In this document: one piece after another, positions 63,340 to 64,000 of the stretch
Position numbering within the stretch: position 1 is the stretch's first letter
Layout: every line of letters starts with the position of its first letter
Assembly (NCBI GenBank): GCA_008360975.2
Contig: CM039194.1
Span: forward strand, 11,580,426 to 11,644,425
Source: Lichenostomus cassidix
Lineage: Eukaryota > Chordata > Aves > Passeriformes > Meliphagidae
DNA length: 64,000 bases
Reading direction: 5' to 3'
Notes under the pieces: model-generated
What the model saw: the letters and a program-made list of their open reading frames with translations, nothing else
Told to the model about the DNA's origin: nothing
Databases searched by the model: none
Program-made: the position numbers and the translations under genes

Positions 63340-63660
63340 GTCACTGCATTATAGTGAGCAGTACCTTGCCCTTTGAAGAGTCCTATTGATTTTAGTTCAG
63401 AGTGATGTTGGCAGAATGAGGACTGAGCAACTTTGGATGGACAGCGATTCCTTTCTTAATTTATATTCAGTGGGTCAGGTTTAAAAATTAATTTTTTAAG
63501 AAGGTTCAGTATCCAAACATAAATGTCCTCAGTGCATTTAATCTGGACATATCTTATGGTGATTTCCCACTGACTTCTTTTGGAAGATGTTGATCCCACC
63601 TAATCAACGGCAAAAGTTCATTGGTTTCCATGAGGCAGAGTTTTGCCCTTATTCTCTGGG
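63340..63660. repeat. Old amniote self-complementary repeat sequence
   Basis: Several diverged phrases of the same kind occur together: GTCCTATTGATTTTAGTTCA, CCCACTGACTTCTTTTGGAA and ACGGCAAAAGTTCATTGG with GGCAGAGTTTTGCCC. In related repeats these read CCCATTGACTTCAATGG and GGCAAAACTCCCATTGA. The copy is broken up and its ends are uncertain. Confidence 0.4.
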
Positions 63661-64000
63661 TGTTATTACCTACTATAGTCATCTTTGGCATATTCCACTA
63701 TTTCTCTGCCACAGACTTCATTAATGAAATATTTCCTTCTAATAAAGCTCTGCAGTATAAAACACAGCATGTTTCCAAGGCACATTTTTCCTTTTCCATG
63801 TTTAACTTCTTGGCAACACACTCCTCACTTTCATTTTTGTTTTAATCCCAAATCTATTGCTGCTATGATCCTTGCTTTATTATATAGTCAATTGTACTTC
63901 CAATATTACCTAAAACTCTACCTAGAAGTACATTCTTTGTTATCTGATGCACACCTTTTTTTGGAAAACTATTTTAAATAATTTTCAGTGTCGTATCTTT

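Larger units (their letters stand above)
43791..64000. other. Region upstream of ADAMTS2 with no recognised gene
   Basis: Sequence is AT-rich with stops in every frame. Open frames of up to 147 codons occur (for example 46004-46357, 47631-48041 and 59079-59522), but none resembles a known protein, shows family motifs or is bounded by convincing splice sites. The region holds the old repeats listed separately (45430-45550, 54180-54290, 59350-59530, 61862-62080, 63340-63660) and a TA-rich tract at about 61121-61145. Between about 46000 and 54100 I see nothing assignable. Distal enhancers of ADAMTS2 may lie here, but none can be shown from sequence alone. Confidence 0.6.

Noticed and set aside
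1..64000. CRISPR arrays, bacterial operons, riboswitches, phage or plasmid genes, tRNA and rRNA genes
   Set aside because: The window is vertebrate nuclear DNA. No regularly spaced repeats were seen, and tRNA-like signals were only the old MIR SINE cores.

Overview
This is an animal nuclear sequence, almost certainly from a bird and probably a songbird. CR1 LINE 3' ends in the avian form (7097-7168 and 32230-32413), old amniote SINE and self-complementary repeats, and a fragment resembling a common songbird LTR-type repeat (about 23130-23500) all point there. Nothing in the window is bacterial, plasmid or phage.

Only one gene can be supported: the 5' end of ADAMTS2 (procollagen I N-proteinase), on the minus strand. 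Coding exon 1 (43190 down to 43103) encodes a 29-codon secretory leader beginning MDPPAG. Coding exon 2 (42121 down to 41760) encodes the first part of the reprolysin-type prodomain. The exons are separated by a 981-bp intron with good splice sites, and the phases match (a codon split 1+2). Exon 2 ends in phase 0 at a GTAAGT donor, just where the mammalian protein continues with the rest of the prodomain. Exon 3 was not recognised in the 41.7 kb downstream, so positions 1-41759 are read as part of a very large intron 2.

Layout. 1-41759: intron 2, AT-rich, with scattered CR1, MIR-like and LTR-like fragments, a few small tandem repeats, an unexplained 213-codon ORF (3593-4234) and overlapping ORFs with a weak PH-domain-like segment (38098-38545). 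41760-43190: coding exons and intron 1. About 42290-43750: a strong CpG island with GC boxes, a 20-bp tandem duplication, a G-quadruplex motif and, at its edge, a stem-loop; it holds the promoter, 5'UTR, exon 1 and intron 1. About 43800-64000: AT-rich DNA upstream of the gene, with old CR1, MIR-like and self-complementary amniote repeats, and no recognised gene.

No clearly novel biological system was found. The items most worth a second look are the open frame upstream of the ADAMTS2 start, the promoter and intron 1 structures, the 213-codon ORF and the PH-like remnant. Repeat family names are from memory of consensus sequences and need RepeatMasker.
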